Shown here piece by piece: positions 51,701 to 60,437 of a stretch of DNA of 64,000 bases (positions are counted from its first letter, which is position 1; each line of letters opens with the position of its first letter). Source of the stretch: Cyprinodon diabolis (lineage: Eukaryota; Chordata; Actinopteri; Cyprinodontiformes; Cyprinodontidae); assembly GCA_030533445.1 (NCBI GenBank), contig CM060069.1, forward strand, positions 25,778,837 through 25,842,836, read 5' to 3'. The notes under the pieces were generated by a model. It was not told the DNA's origin. It saw only the letters and a program-made list of their open reading frames with translations, and searched no databases. The translations under genes were made by a program, and so were the position numbers.

Positions 51701-53449
51701 AGGGTTTTCATCGAAATAGAGGACGTGGAGCGAGACGCTTTGCTAGAGGACGAGGGCTTCCCCATGGCCCACCTCACTCTGCCCGGAGAGGGCACGGCTG
51801 CTCAGACATGCGGACGCGTCGACCCAATGGAAGACATGAGACTGAGGCTGGAGTTCAGCACTCTTGAGGAGGAGGATGAGGAAGAGGCCAAGAAGGAGGA
51901 AGAAGAGATGGCAGCCTTGGCTCAAACACCCGGGAGTTCCGATGGAAGGAGGACAGGAGAGGAGGCTGAGGGGAGTGAGGAGAGCCAGTTGGGTTTGGCC
52001 AACCTGAACACAAACAACAGCAACCGCCTGGCTGCAAAACGCAGCTGTCCTGCAGCTTTTGATGTGAGTTTTTCAAATATTTATGTCGATAATGTGATGA
52101 ATTTTAAAAGTAATTTATGTTTGGAAAAGTGGTGCATCCAGAAATTTCTCCTCAGAATATTAGCAATCTTTTTCCTGATCATTGAACGCACCATATATTG
52201 TTAGATGTATGAACTACAGCTGTGTTATAATTGCAGATGGTTTCTTTCCACCTTTAAAAACCAGAAGCCTTAAGTTAAAGATATGCTTTGAGCTGAAAAT
52301 CTAAAATCTATTGCTGATGGTTTGTATCGCATTAACTTTCTTGGACCCTTGCTGCTGTACAACCCATGTCCTGAATGTGTACTTTAAAGGTTTGAATAAG
52401 TAAAATACACACATACCTACAAGTGTTTGCTAGTATTGCTAATGGTAGTTGGTTTGTCACTGAGTTATATACCACAGCCATGAGCATATTCTGTTGGTTT
52501 CTCAGCCTGGAAGTTGAATATTTATTTTCTGTCTGCAGAGGTAAACCAGTAGCACTAGTTACACTGGCTGTTAATGAAGTGGAAACTTAAAATATTTTAA
52601 TATTCTCTTACACTTCATATTTTTTATTTTTTTGTGTTTCAGTTTAATATACTGTTAGTTCATTATCTTTATTTTTGATCTTATGCGATTATTCTTTACA
52701 CAGATATCAAATATTGCTAAAAGAAGAAAGGTCAGAGGATTTTTTTTACCAGTTTGTCCAAGTTATTATTGTAAAGTTTATTTAATAAATTACAAATTTA
52801 ATTCAGTTTATAAGTGAATTAAAAAAAATTCTCAATTCTGTGTCAGCCAAGCTTTACAAAACCTAAAGATCAGAAATAAACCACAAAGTTCCTATGAATG
52901 CCTCCCTTATCATAATTAATTTTCCTTAATTACATCACTGACTCTATTCTGTCTGTGTCAATTTGATCCATTTAGGACAGCGCCAGCACAGGGAACCCAT
53001 TAAAAGTGAAGCCTTCCTATCAGTCCTGTAAAGACTGCATGCGTCTTCCACAAGGGCGGCGCTGCGACCGTCCAGCAGGGGGCCGTTCCCACCGCCTTAA
53101 CCCCTCCCGCCACTGCACCGTCCCCTCCATATGCATAGATCCTCCAGGAACACACTTTACATCAACCCCCAAAGTCATTCCTTCTAACTTGGTCCAACCC
53201 TGCACTCATTTCTACCAATGCTCTAGCTGCACGCTTGGTGACACGACCCCCCCTGAAGCCGACCACCAAAAAGTTTTCTCTCCTATGAACTGTGAGGAAA
53301 CTCCTCCAGACTGCAGCTCGGCAGAGGATATGGAAGAACCGCAGAACACGGATCAGACAGACGAGGTTAGGAGGCAGAATAACAATGCCATCGAAGTGAC
53401 TGAAGCTGACGGATTGAAATTTTGTGCTGAAATTGCAAGCTTCCAGTAA
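21733..53449 (+). CDS. ssh1: Slingshot protein phosphatase 1 (cofilin phosphatase), 15 coding exons
   Basis: Slingshot enzymes remove the inhibitory phosphate from Ser3 of cofilin/ADF in the cytoplasm and so promote actin turnover. Exons: 21733-21804, 31843-31880, 38048-38148, 39551-39615, 42961-43082, 43164-43232, 43478-43543, 45756-45950, 46044-46137, 48254-48382, 49179-49225, 49367-49513, 49747-49947, 51427-52063, 52976-53449. All phases agree; predicted 818 residues. The N-terminus [13 protein letters not shown] is the vertebrate SSH1/2 start. An SSH-N region ([25 protein letters not shown]) is followed by a DEK-C-like segment near residues 275-320, then the phosphatase domain with [11 protein letters not shown] (Cys392, Arg398; human Cys393). 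Later come [13 protein letters not shown], an acidic stretch and [13 protein letters not shown]. The conserved SSH1 C-terminal actin-binding tail of mammals (total about 1049 residues) is absent. SSH1 is chosen over SSH2 by synteny with svop and myo1h and by length. Confidence 0.93.
21805..23861. other. ssh1 intron 1, part upstream of the BEL element
   Basis: The first 350 bp stay GC-rich (end of the CpG island), then the sequence is AT-rich without genes. From about 23040 a CpG-containing block (CTGCGCATGCGCACTTTC, GCAAAGCATTATGGGATTTG, GCGGCTGTCACTACC) looks like part of an older transposon; one arm at 23294-23346 has an inverted partner beyond the BEL element. Confidence 0.5.
23294..23346. 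repeat. Left arm of an inverted pair flanking the BEL element
   Basis: The arm reads GCGGCTGTCACTACC, then a GATCC block with CGGAAGCATGATCCGTTCTG. The reverse complement of 31253-31299 reads GCCGCTGTCACTACC, then ATCCGGAAGCACGATCCATTCTG. By eye about three quarters of positions agree over roughly 50 bp. Without the BEL insert the arms would be about 0.7 kb apart, a size fitting a MITE. Confidence 0.55.
23862..24411 (-). repeat. 3' LTR of the BEL element (550 bp)
   Basis: Runs from TGTTACGGAGAAC to GTGAATCCAACA on the plus strand, uninterrupted. It is nearly identical to the right-hand LTR outside the 406-bp difference caused by the nested element. In element orientation it follows the pol end at about 24642; the adjoining purine-rich GGGGCCGGGA is a weak candidate polypurine tract. 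Confidence 0.93.
24642..24960 (-). pseudogene. C-terminal pol fragment (integrase tail, DUF5641-like) after a frameshift
   Basis: The segment with [25 protein letters not shown] and the [10 protein letters not shown] block is the usual C-terminal part of BEL/Pao integrases. It lies in a different frame from the catalytic core, and family comparison suggests that a short piece was also lost at the junction near 24950. It ends in a stop at 24642. Confidence 0.85.
24889..25665 (-). pseudogene. BEL integrase core, separated from pol by a stop codon
   Basis: Same reading frame as the upstream gag-pol but after an in-frame TAA (25666-25668). It carries the end of the zinc-binding domain ([11 protein letters not shown]) and the retroviral-type integrase core: the acidic triad is visible as D in GIDYFGPI, D in RSDNGTNF and E in [10 protein letters not shown]. 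The frame then runs into a stop at 24889 after a frameshift. Confidence 0.9.
25666..30228 (-). pseudogene. BEL/Pao gag-pol open frame, 1520 codons, ended by premature stop
   Basis: One long frame from an ATG at 30228. Approximate residue positions: charged coiled-coil N-terminus 1-220; DUF1759-type gag 230-430; three zinc knuckle-like clusters 475-560 ([42 protein letters not shown]); DUF1758 aspartic protease with [11 protein letters not shown] near 614; reverse transcriptase with [12 protein letters not shown] near 943 and YVDDCL near 1025; Pao RNase H with [13 protein letters not shown] near 1202 and WTDSTIVL; start of the integrase zinc domain (HKLTGHSG) at the end. The frame is almost intact. 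The stop falls inside the zinc domain where the family continues, so it is a nonsense mutation rather than a natural end. Confidence 0.93.
30251..31206 (-). repeat. 5' LTR of the BEL element, interrupted by a nested insertion
   Basis: Matches the 550-bp left LTR at both ends, with a 406-bp extra segment (30272-30677) placed 21 bp inside its inner border. In element orientation that is near the 3' end of the LTR (U5 side). Only 22 bases separate the LTR from the gag ATG. Confidence 0.93.
30272..30674. mobile_element. 403-bp GC-rich MITE nested in the BEL 5' LTR
   Basis: Flanked by TTA on both sides (30269-30271 and 30675-30677); the uninterrupted LTR has a single TTA at this site. The ends are imperfect inverted repeats: CTCTCTTCTCACACTGGCTC at the left against CCCCTGGCTCACACCGACTC read from the right, both running on into CGGT, with GGTGCGG shared further in. 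A 3-bp TWA duplication with inverted ends is the PIF/Harbinger pattern. There is no transposase, and the GC content contrasts strongly with the LTR. Confidence 0.85.
31253..31299. repeat. Right arm of the inverted pair flanking the BEL element
   Basis: Reverse-complement partner of 23294-23346, containing GGATCGTGCTTCCGGATAAG and GGTAGTGACAGCGGC. It lies 42 bp outside the BEL target duplication. Confidence 0.55.
32497..32912. mobile_element. Solo LTR-like element
   Basis: Begins TGTCAGGG and ends CCTGACA, so it has TG...CA ends with short inverted termini. It is bordered by ATGAT on the left and ATGGT on the right, a 5-bp duplication with one change. The interior shows no open frame and resembles a repeat commonly seen in teleosts (CACCTGCTCC, CATCTCTGCATTTGGATCCACC). 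It is best read as an LTR left after recombination; the family is not identified. Confidence 0.65.
37485..37640 (-). mobile_element. tRNA-derived SINE, antisense
   Basis: On the minus strand it has a box-B-like GAGTTCGAGCCCC, then CCCTGAGCAAGACCCTTAAC and a GCTCCCAGGGCGCC segment, the body of a widespread teleost SINE. The tRNA-like head is at the high-coordinate end (about 37600-37640) and is degenerate. The tail ends at about 37485 in CCCCAAGGGGATGG. Confidence 0.75.
38149..39550. other. ssh1 intron 3, non-coding
   Basis: Near 38425-38465 there is a fragment (GTGCTATACAAATAAACTTGCC) of a common teleost repeat read in reverse. The open frame at 38451-38795 starts in that repeat and has no splice context. 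Nothing else could be recognised. Confidence 0.5.
40232..40455 (+). mobile_element. tRNA-derived SINE
   Basis: The tRNA-like head has box A (TGGTCTAGTGGTTAGAGC) and box B (GTTCGATCCCC, about 40298-40308), followed by the conserved body CTCTGAGCAAGACCC, TAAACCCCAAACTGCTCCCC and TTAAATGCAGAGAG. It is the same family as the minus copy at 37485-37640. Fairly well preserved, with no clear target duplication. Confidence 0.8.
40501..40749. mobile_element. Fold-back element with internal 20-bp palindromic tandem repeats
   Basis: The ends ATTTTATTTCAGTTTAGTAT and the reverse complement of ATGCTATACTGAAATAAAAT match, giving inverted arms of about 36 bp with few differences. Inside are about seven 20-bp units of the form STCAGARTTCTGACTTTAAT (40531-40670); most cores are near or perfect 14-bp palindromes. 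The right part repeats the same core in opposite orientation, so the whole 249 bp can fold on itself. No target duplication is clear. Confidence 0.85.
40755..40791. repeat. Perfect 17-bp-arm hairpin next to the fold-back element
   Basis: ATTCCACTAATCAGAGG and CCTCTGATTAGTGGAAT are exact reverse complements separated only by AGG. It starts six bases after the fold-back element ends. Confidence 0.95.
40800..42960. other. ssh1 intron 4, distal part
   Basis: Non-coding. The 40800-41090 stretch has more CG pairs than its surroundings (GCGTATTTCCGG, ATGACCGCCATGGCGGAAC) and may be part of an old transposon. The remainder is AT-rich with no recognised features. Confidence 0.45.
43544..45755. other. 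ssh1 intron 7, carrying a truncated Tc1 copy
   Basis: Non-coding apart from the Tc1-like copy at 43885-44760. The rest is AT-rich, with poly(A) runs near 45030 and 45170. Confidence 0.55.
43885..44760 (-). pseudogene. Truncated Tc1-like transposon with transposase 3' half
   Basis: One terminal repeat is present, starting at a TA dinucleotide (43883-43884) with CAGTGGCTTGTGAATTC and continuing with the typical AAGTGGAACGAAATTTATG. On the minus strand the transposase C-terminal half is readable: [17 protein letters not shown], the block that carries the last catalytic acidic residue in Tc1 enzymes, and upstream a KFATSHLGD segment. Frames are broken between these parts. The 5' half and the second terminal repeat are missing, so it is dead. 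Confidence 0.9.
46415..46745 (+). mobile_element. Teleost SINE-like repeat with GGAT tail
   Basis: Starts GTGGGTAGCACTGCCACCTTG with a box-B-like GTTGGATTCCCCGCCC. It continues with the widely repeated phrases TACTCCGGCTTCCTCCCACA, TTAGGTTAATTGG, GGCGACCTGTCCAGGGTGTA and ends AAAAAATGGATGGATTA. The GGAT tail is the likely seed of microsatellites such as 2447-2548. Confidence 0.75.
47110..47360 (-). mobile_element. Tc1/mariner remnant
   Basis: The order of phrases (AAAAGCATTTCTACTTTAG, TATCAGACTACAGGGCATTT, GGCCTTTCAGCCTGTGTTGG, CTTCATAAGGTCTTTCGCTT, CTGGGATTGATGC) follows the reverse complement of a Tc1 transposase gene. It is heavily mutated, with no frame left and no ends visible. Confidence 0.7.
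48383..49178. other. ssh1 intron 10, nothing recognised
   Basis: AT-rich, no repeats or conserved frames seen on either strand. Confidence 0.5.
50150..50460. repeat. Pyrimidine-rich low-complexity tract with (TTCC)n
   Basis: The plus strand is about 80 percent T and C over 300 bases, including long T runs and CCTTCCTTCCTTCCTTCCTT near 50421-50440. It produces false F/L/S-rich open frames in two phases. It lies in ssh1 intron 13. Confidence 0.9.
50461..51426. other. ssh1 intron 13, distal part with GC-rich segments
   Basis: About 50590-50800 is CpG-containing with partial inverted phrases (ACTCCGTCACC near 50600, and GTCACCGTCAAAATACGGAGTC near 50725) and is likely an old transposon. About 51220-51330 is GC-rich with a GC box (AGAGCGGGGCGGAGGGC) just upstream of exon 14. 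No exon was found in either. Confidence 0.45.
52064..52975. other. ssh1 intron 14, nothing recognised
   Basis: AT-rich. The 52064-52204 open extension of exon 14 is read-through past a strong GTGAGT donor and ends in a TAG, so it is not expected to be used. No repeats could be named. Confidence 0.5.
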
Positions 53450-56400
53450 GGCCTCAGACTGATGCATCCATGAAGGAGCTGGCTTAGCACTGCCTCGGCT
53501 GTGATGCTGTGGTGATGCAGCGGCCTCTGCTGTACCATCCTTGCCTCGTAGCTTCGTAAACTAAAGCTGTACAGAGAGCACCCTGCTATAGAAGCTGGCC
53601 TTTTTCAAAACATGCTTGGATTGGCCTGAGTAAGGAGAGAGACCTCCTGATCACCTGTCCAAGAGGCTCGTATGAACCCTGTAAACGTTCCAGTCCCACC
53701 ACACATTTCAGTGATGATGCTGCCGTCTTACCTTCAACACAGGTTGTCAGATCTATTTTTTTTAAAGCACTAGGCACAACACAACTGGCTTTTGTCAGCA
53801 TGCTCTATGGTTTCAATCATATTCGAAGTATTTATTAGTGACCTTAATACAATATTTAAAATGTATCTCATCATGTTACCGTCTTATCTAACTTCACCTC
53901 TACTGTGGCTACGGCAGCTGCTTTTTGCTTTGTGAGTGAAATCACAATCATTTCACTAAAGGTAAAAAAGATATAATCATATCAGTCTTTTAACTTCAAG
54001 TATTTCAGACTGTTTTGGTGAAGGACTGTTTTGTTCCCATTGTGCTTCTCTTATTCAGCTTCACCTCCTCTGTTAAAATTAATTAAGTCGTCTACTCTAG
54101 AGACACAGTTTAGCCCACACGTAGGCATGCAAAAAAACATTTAAAGTTTTCATCATATTTGACATTTTCTGCTGAACTAAACAGTGTTTGGATTTATATT
54201 GTACCTTGATAGGTCAAAGTATGTAGTAACAGCTAAAAGCACATTGATTTAAAGTTGAAATCTGTTATTTTTCGACAAAAAAATTGTGATTAAACTGCAG
54301 TTGCATTTTAACTGAGCTATAAATTGCTCTCGACCTCCAATCCCTCGTTCTTGTGTGTGTTTCTACTGTTGGATGTAAAACTGTGCTGTTACGTCAGTAA
54401 TGTCACCTGAGAGGGTATTTTTCATCTAAAGAAAAGAGTAGACCCCTGAAATCTACCCTGCATCCTGGAAAGGGCTGGTGTTCAGAGTTGTCGCAATTTG
54501 ATGACAACCCGGCCATGGCGGCCTCTGGCCAAGGCTTAAACCTCATCACACCCCCACTTTCCTCTAAATACCATAACATACAGTATTTCAAGGCAAGGGG
54601 CAGTATGCTCGTCTTCAAAACGAGCAAAGACTGCTATGGAGACTGAGGGAAGTTTTAAGATCATCAGGGTAAACTTCAACAGCAATCAACAGTTTATTGA
54701 TTAGCAGAGCACCTAAGCAGAGCACCTAATTTATTTGGTGCATAATTTTAACAACAGTCGCAGCACACTGTATGACAATATCTCCGGCTTTAGAGCCTTG
54801 GTGTAATAACGGTGCTGTTTGATACTCCACAGTAGGACTGAACGTGAGGATTAAGGTGCAGAAACCTCTTTTTTTAATTATATTTATATCAGGAAAACTG
54901 AATGCTGTGAAGAAATGTCTCCGACCTTCACACTATAAGGGTTTCCAAATTTAAGGAAAGATTTATCCTTATTTCAAGTCATGGTGACTTTAGAGGTCAT
55001 GGGGTGATCAAAATCTTATGTTAAAAGGGCTTAAGAAGGTTAGTCCTGCTGGCTTTCTCAATCCTGTAAAGTTTTGTGCATCGACCAGGCATAGAAATAG
55101 TGCTATTTGATCTGGTCAGTAATATTTTTGTTTTTGGAAAAATATAGCTACAGAATATTTAATCTAAAGACATTTTGATAATAATCATCCGTTTTGTAAA
55201 GAAAGTGAAACTCTAGCAAAAGTTGGAAAATATTCCATATTTCTGGTAACTATTAATGTTCCAGACTGTGAATGGTGTATGGAACATGCAGTTTTTGACA
55301 AATCTGATTTGTTCAAATATTTTTGCCCGCTTTTTATTTAAAAAAATAAACTATTTTACATGGGCATCTAGCCCAAATCGTCCAATTTTTGTCCAATTTA
55401 TCGGAAGTTGAGCCATGATTCGTTCCTCTTCAGGTTTTCGCTGTGTAGCTGATGATGAGTTCTGCTTGTTTAGGGCTAAGGCTGAATGATGCCTGTTTGT
55501 GTGCAGAAAAAGCATGTTAGTTATATTGTTCTGACTGTTCTGAGCACTTTAGGCAAAAAGAAGAGCTGGAAAAAATATTGATGGTATTTACCTTTCCTGT
55601 ATTACTTTAAATATTTTTATATGTCTTAAAAATCATCCAGTGTTTCGTAACTGATTCTGAGGGAAATGCAAGTTTGATCAGGTTAGGTTACTTTGGGTTT
55701 CTCTCAAGCTGTTGTGTTCCTTGCACTGACTGAGCATTGTCTAAGTATTTATTTGCATAAACCAATGCCACACATTTGAGAGTCCAATCCTAAAGAGAAC
55801 ATATTATGGAGTTGAATGTTTGCAAGCAGTTGTTTCTAATTAGTTTTTGTTAGCATTGACCAAATCCTTTAGTTTATTTTAGAGCCACAAGATCCAAACA
55901 TGTTTGTTGGGATCTTGTGACATCTAGTGGTGAAGCAGGAAACTGCAGCTTCAAAACCTTCACCTAGCGTGGCAGTTTGGCCTGCCATTCCTTTTCACAT
56001 ATTTGACTAATTGATATATTATACATCTTAACTGTACCATGCTGTAATGTTTTAATCTAGCAAACCATTAACTAGTTGTAGCATAATCTTTACAGTTGCC
56101 CAATTTTAGTCTATATAGTTCCACTGTGATATTAAAGAATCCTGGATATATTATTTTGCTTAAAACCCAAACATGTGCCTGCATGAGAGGTTTTCAAGAT
56201 TATTTCTGTCTGTTAAAAATGTCACTGTAGGTCTATTTATTAACATCAGTTGGTATTTGTGAAAACTCTACTTCCTTTCTTAGACTTCTTGTTCTTTTAT
56301 CCAGAACTATGAGGTTCATGTCCCATCCAGTGTCATTGTTCATATCATTATTTGTTTTTTTGCAATCTTTTTTTGTTTGATATCGAGTAGTTTTATCGTT

Positions 56401-57720
56401 TTTTTATCTCTCTTAATGGTCTTTGGGATATGTTGCATTAAAATGGGATTATGTGAAGTTATTCTAGTTTTATTTGGGATCATATCATAGTGTTAAATGT
56501 CCCAAATAGAGATCAGAACCAGATTATATAAAAATCTACAGGAAATATTCAACATTACAATGACGCACTGATTGGTTTGATTATGAATCTTTATCTCTAT
56601 TATTAATAGTAAACACTGACATGCATGGTTTTCTGGTGCAGGGATACTGAATGGAAGTAGAAGGTACGAAATGAGAATGAGGTTTTTAGGAAAGATTACA
56701 GTTTTCAAGAGGCCTTTGTTTTTGTAACGTTTTGTATGAGCAACTATACCAGTCTCCTTCAGTAGCTATTGATTTACTGAGAGTCTTGACAGCATATTTG
56801 CTTAATACTCATCTAAAAGTCTTTGTTTCCAAATCACGGCACCAAATTTAATTTCCTCTCATTTTAATATTCTTTCATTTTAAAGTGCCTTAATTGTGCC
56901 CGCAGCTCGGTTGTGAAGTATTACAGCCTTTGCAGAGAGATTTTCTGTAAATTTGTCGCTGACATTATGTTTTCATTAAATCCTTGAAAGGTTGTACTTT
57001 TTTGCAGTATTTAACTTAATATTGTATGCAAACATCATCCTTTCCCTAAAAAAATATACCTTATGGACTTCCATTAATTATAAGCCAATACTGATACTAG
57101 ATTTCTCATTGTCAAGCTTGCTGTATGCTGCATTGGTTTTGGTAGCTGACTGATGAACATTATTTGCTGGTATAAAATACATTTGCATCAAATTGTTACA
57201 AATGAAGACTTTAACTTTGAGATGTAAAAGTCTCCATAAGTCTTTCTTCTACAGTACATCAGTGTAATGAGAATATTAAGAAAATAATGCTAATAATGCT
57301 GCTTTGTATCAAGAGGCACTTGTGAATTTTGTTGCTAGTCATAGTCATGGTAATTTTGGGAAAACATGTTCCTGCTATGATTTTTTCTCTTTTTTTTCAG
57401 ATGAATTTGTGCCAAATAGCAGGCAAAAGGACAATCCAATCATAAGCCGGAAATAATCGTGACAGCTGTGGGGTCTGTTGTAAATTAAAGGGTGTATTGC
57501 TGTTATTTATTGTACAGAGCACAAGTATTTCCCAAAGCATGTGAGATTGACACCTGGAGAGCAAGCTGATTACTTGTTTTGTTTTTTGTTTTGTTTTTTT
57601 TCTGGTTCATTTTGTGTACTGTATCAGTGTTCGGGTGTATGCACCTTTTTACAGTTTGTCAAACTGTGTCCAGTCTAATGTATATAATGGAAATAAATGC
57701 TTTTTTTCTGTAAAATTTGA
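53450..57720 (+). other. ssh1: ssh1 3' region: long 3' UTR or 3' UTR intron
   Basis: No further coding exon for the SSH C-terminal tail was seen. A strong donor (CA/GTAAGG) overlaps the stop codon at 53446, and a strong acceptor (T-rich tract, CAG) precedes 57401. The segment 57401-57720 ends with a poly(A) signal, so it may be a spliced terminal UTR exon; alternatively the whole stretch is a 4-kb UTR. AATAAA also occurs at 55345-55350. Confidence 0.5.
57692..57697 (+). terminator. ssh1: Candidate distal poly(A) signal for ssh1
   Basis: AATAAA in TGGAAATAAATGC, followed by a T-rich stretch (TTTTTTTCTG), a common downstream element. Confidence 0.55.
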
Positions 57721-59060
57721 GAATTAAGCTTATTATTTGCTTAGTGTGTACAGGAACATCTTACGTGCCACCTTATGGCTCTCTAATTTGGGCTTCTTTA
57801 TTCAGGGTTTAGAGGCCACTTATTTGGGTCTCTTTTTTATTCCACTGTGAGTAAAACTTAAAACTACTTAATTTTAGTGACTCTTATAGATTATGCTAAT
57901 GTTAAAAAAGCTATGTTCCACAGCTGTGAGTAAAGCATTGCACTATGTGGAGAATTGTTTTATTTTGTTTAAATGCATCAAGTCTTACCAAATGATCTTT
58001 AAAATATAGCAACAGCATTTGATTTAAAACACTGATCTCTAAGAGCAAGTGACTAACCCTTTGCAAATGCGATTTCAAAATTATGGAATAATTTACCCCA
58101 TAATGGAGCTTTGTGATAAACCTTGCAGGGTGTACCTTATTCTACAATAATAATTTTATTATATTTTCTGGTTTTGGGATAACTTAAGATGAAATTGTTT
58201 GGAAAATGCAAGATATGTGAGCATTTTTTTGAGTGTTCCTATTTTTAATTAAATTTGCCAGAATCACCTTTTAGATTTCTATAACATGGGTATAATATTG
58301 GGAGTCCTTGAAGCTTTTCACATTTCGAGCTTTGGCCTATTCTTTTATTGAAACAGGTGTAAATGAATCAGGTTTGAGAATTTATTTGTTTAGATCTACT
58401 CATCTATGCAGCCACCCCATAAACATTCACTTTGTGTCATTAAAGTAATCTTTTAACCAATTTGGTTGTATGATGACAGTTATTGCAACAACAAAAAAAT
58501 AATCCTGACAGATGTCATGCAGAATTCTCCATCTAATGTTCCCTCTTCATAAAGCATCTATTTTGTGAAGTGAACCGATACCCTCTTGCATAAAAATGAA
58601 GCAGGTCTGTAATTCTCATCATGATATCTCAGCTGACTATTGCTTTCATTTTTTGAAGAAATCAAACTATGTGCCTTATTCTAACTTAACATACATTTGG
58701 GCCACAAATTGGCATCCAGTCATTTTAAATGTTCTGAGTTAAACTATTTTAATGCCTTTCCTAAACTCTTTAAAAGCAGAGTCATCTTATGTCTACCTAA
58801 CAGAAACTGACCAAAAACAGGAGACATTTAGGCATATTTTAATGTCATGTGATTTTTTTATAGTGTGTCTGTTTAAAACTGTTCATAGAACGGATCTCAG
58901 AGAAAGGAAAACTATTAACTGAAATAAATCATGTCTAAATATAAAGATAGATTTAATGGGAAAACATGAGGGGGAGAAACTGCCATTAAAGAAGCATTGA
59001 ATGTGATAATAAAGAGCACAGAGCAGGTCTGCCTGCTTCTGCTTTGACTGTCTCTCTCAG
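57721..59060. other. Intergenic region after ssh1
   Basis: AT-rich, no genes or named repeats seen. It ends in a good pyrimidine-rich splice acceptor (TCTCTCTCAG) directly before the exon at 59061. Confidence 0.5.
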
Positions 59061-59064
59061 TCAA

Positions 59065-59205
59065 ATGGACGGAGCAGAAGGCCCTTTTATTGAATTAGTC
59101 AAAGGAGGCCCGGCTGACATAACGGGGCAGGTGACTGCTGGAGGAGTGATCTCCCAGACAGACCAAAATCCTAAAAGACGACGATCGTACACAGCATCAT
59201 CGTGG
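59065..59205 (+). CDS. Small N-terminal coding exon of an unrecognised gene
   Basis: A 47-codon open segment starts with ATG in a good context (TCAAATGG) and ends in phase 0 at a strong donor (TGG/GTAAGT). It is preceded by a strong acceptor ending at 59060, so the exon probably begins at 59061 with an upstream non-coding exon. The protein begins MDGAEGPFIELVKGGPADIT, reminiscent of the end of a PDZ-like repeat, followed by a basic stretch (PKRRRSYTASSW) that could be a phosphorylation or nuclear-localisation motif. I do not recognise the family. It does not join in frame to the open frame at 62914, so at least one intermediate exon is missing or the two belong to different transcripts. Confidence 0.55.
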
Positions 59206-59774
59206 GTAAGTATCCGCCTCCTTTATTCTGTTACCTCTCTGGCATTTAGATATTCTAAAGGTAGCAAAACCCTTTTTTAACTCTGTCATTAACTGTGAAA
59301 CATTACTGCTTTTATTGCTCTTGTGTCCATTTATAACTTAGAGTAATTAATGCTTTCCTTTTCCTATATTTATAAAACAACCTTTGTGAGAGACATACAG
59401 CAGAGCCAGATGTGTCAAATCTTTAAACATGAGTTTTCATGAAGAAATACATCAGTCAAGTATAGGAAACCACAGGATTAGAGTTTTTCTAAGTGAAATT
59501 TGCAGCTCTTTATGATCGCAGGTTCTGTCTCCCATGACTGCATGTAAATGTGTCTGTGCAGTTTGATCAGACATCTGAATATCACCTTCAACTATTTGAA
59601 TTCCAGCTCATTACAGACATGATAGTCTCAGACCTGCTACTGAAAAACAAGGCCTCTCTACGATGGAGTTAATAGTGCGGGTACTCTTGGTCACAAGGCT
59701 CTTATAAAGTTTTGGCTTAAGCTGTGAAGCATGAGAGACACAGACAGGGGAAACGGGCGGAGAGAGAGAATGGA

Positions 59775-59794
59775 GGGGGGGGGGGGGGGGGGGG
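59775..59794. repeat. Uninterrupted run of 20 guanines
   Basis: GGG runs on for 20 bases, followed by TTGATGGGGGGTT. It can form G-quadruplexes, and its length is likely unstable between individuals and error-prone in sequencing. On the minus strand it gives a false proline-rich peptide. Confidence 0.9.
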
Positions 59795-60170
59795 TTGATG
59801 GGGGGTTCACAAGCCAATACCATGAATGCCTCCCACTGCTGCCATTTTAACACATCCATTTCAAAATAACGCTTCTGCTGCACTAAAGCTGTAAGAGAAT
59901 GCATCTGTTGATCTGTTAAACTGGCGTCAACCAAACACTAGATGAGCAAAGCTGCACTTTTAGCATATTAGCTGATACAGGAGTATGAGGAGTCTAACTC
60001 TAAATATGGCAGTACTCCCACGAGTCTGTCAAAAAATCTCACTTTCAATGATTCTGACATTTATATAGATGGTTCAATTTCAAGATTATCTGTTTTAGAA
60101 TAACAGTTCATGTAAAAATATCACTTTACTGTAAATCTCTGTTTTTTAATTTTGATAAATTGATTGACTT

Positions 60171-60437
60171 TATTGATCTCACAGTGGAGAACTTTACTTG
60201 TTACATCAGCTCAAATAGTCAAAGGAGAAGAAGAATGTGCCAAAGGACGAAAAAGTTGCATGGGATATATACAGTATATGTGACAGCTTTTTTTTTTTTT
60301 TTTTTTTATATCTATTCACTAGATATATTTAGTTTGGCTTTGTACACTTTTGTCTTTGATGCACCTTCTCCCATTGTATCTCCTGTTGTTCAGTAGAGGT
60401 GATGTCACAAGTTCATTTCTCCATTGTGAGATCAATA
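60171..60437. repeat. Fold-back repeat pair
   Basis: The left arm 60171-60218 (TATTGATCTCACAGTGGAGA...) and the reverse complement of 60391-60437 (TATTGATCTCACAATGGAGA...) agree at roughly four of five positions over 48 bases. The 170-base spacer carries TATACAGTATATG and a poly(T) run. The arm phrase resembles a common teleost retroposon end (TTTATTGATC...ACTTGTTACA), so two copies in opposite orientation are also possible. Confidence 0.7.

Noticed and set aside
59611..59934. Minus-strand 107-codon frame with a proline run
   Set aside because: The prolines are the complement of the poly-G run; no splice sites or similarity.
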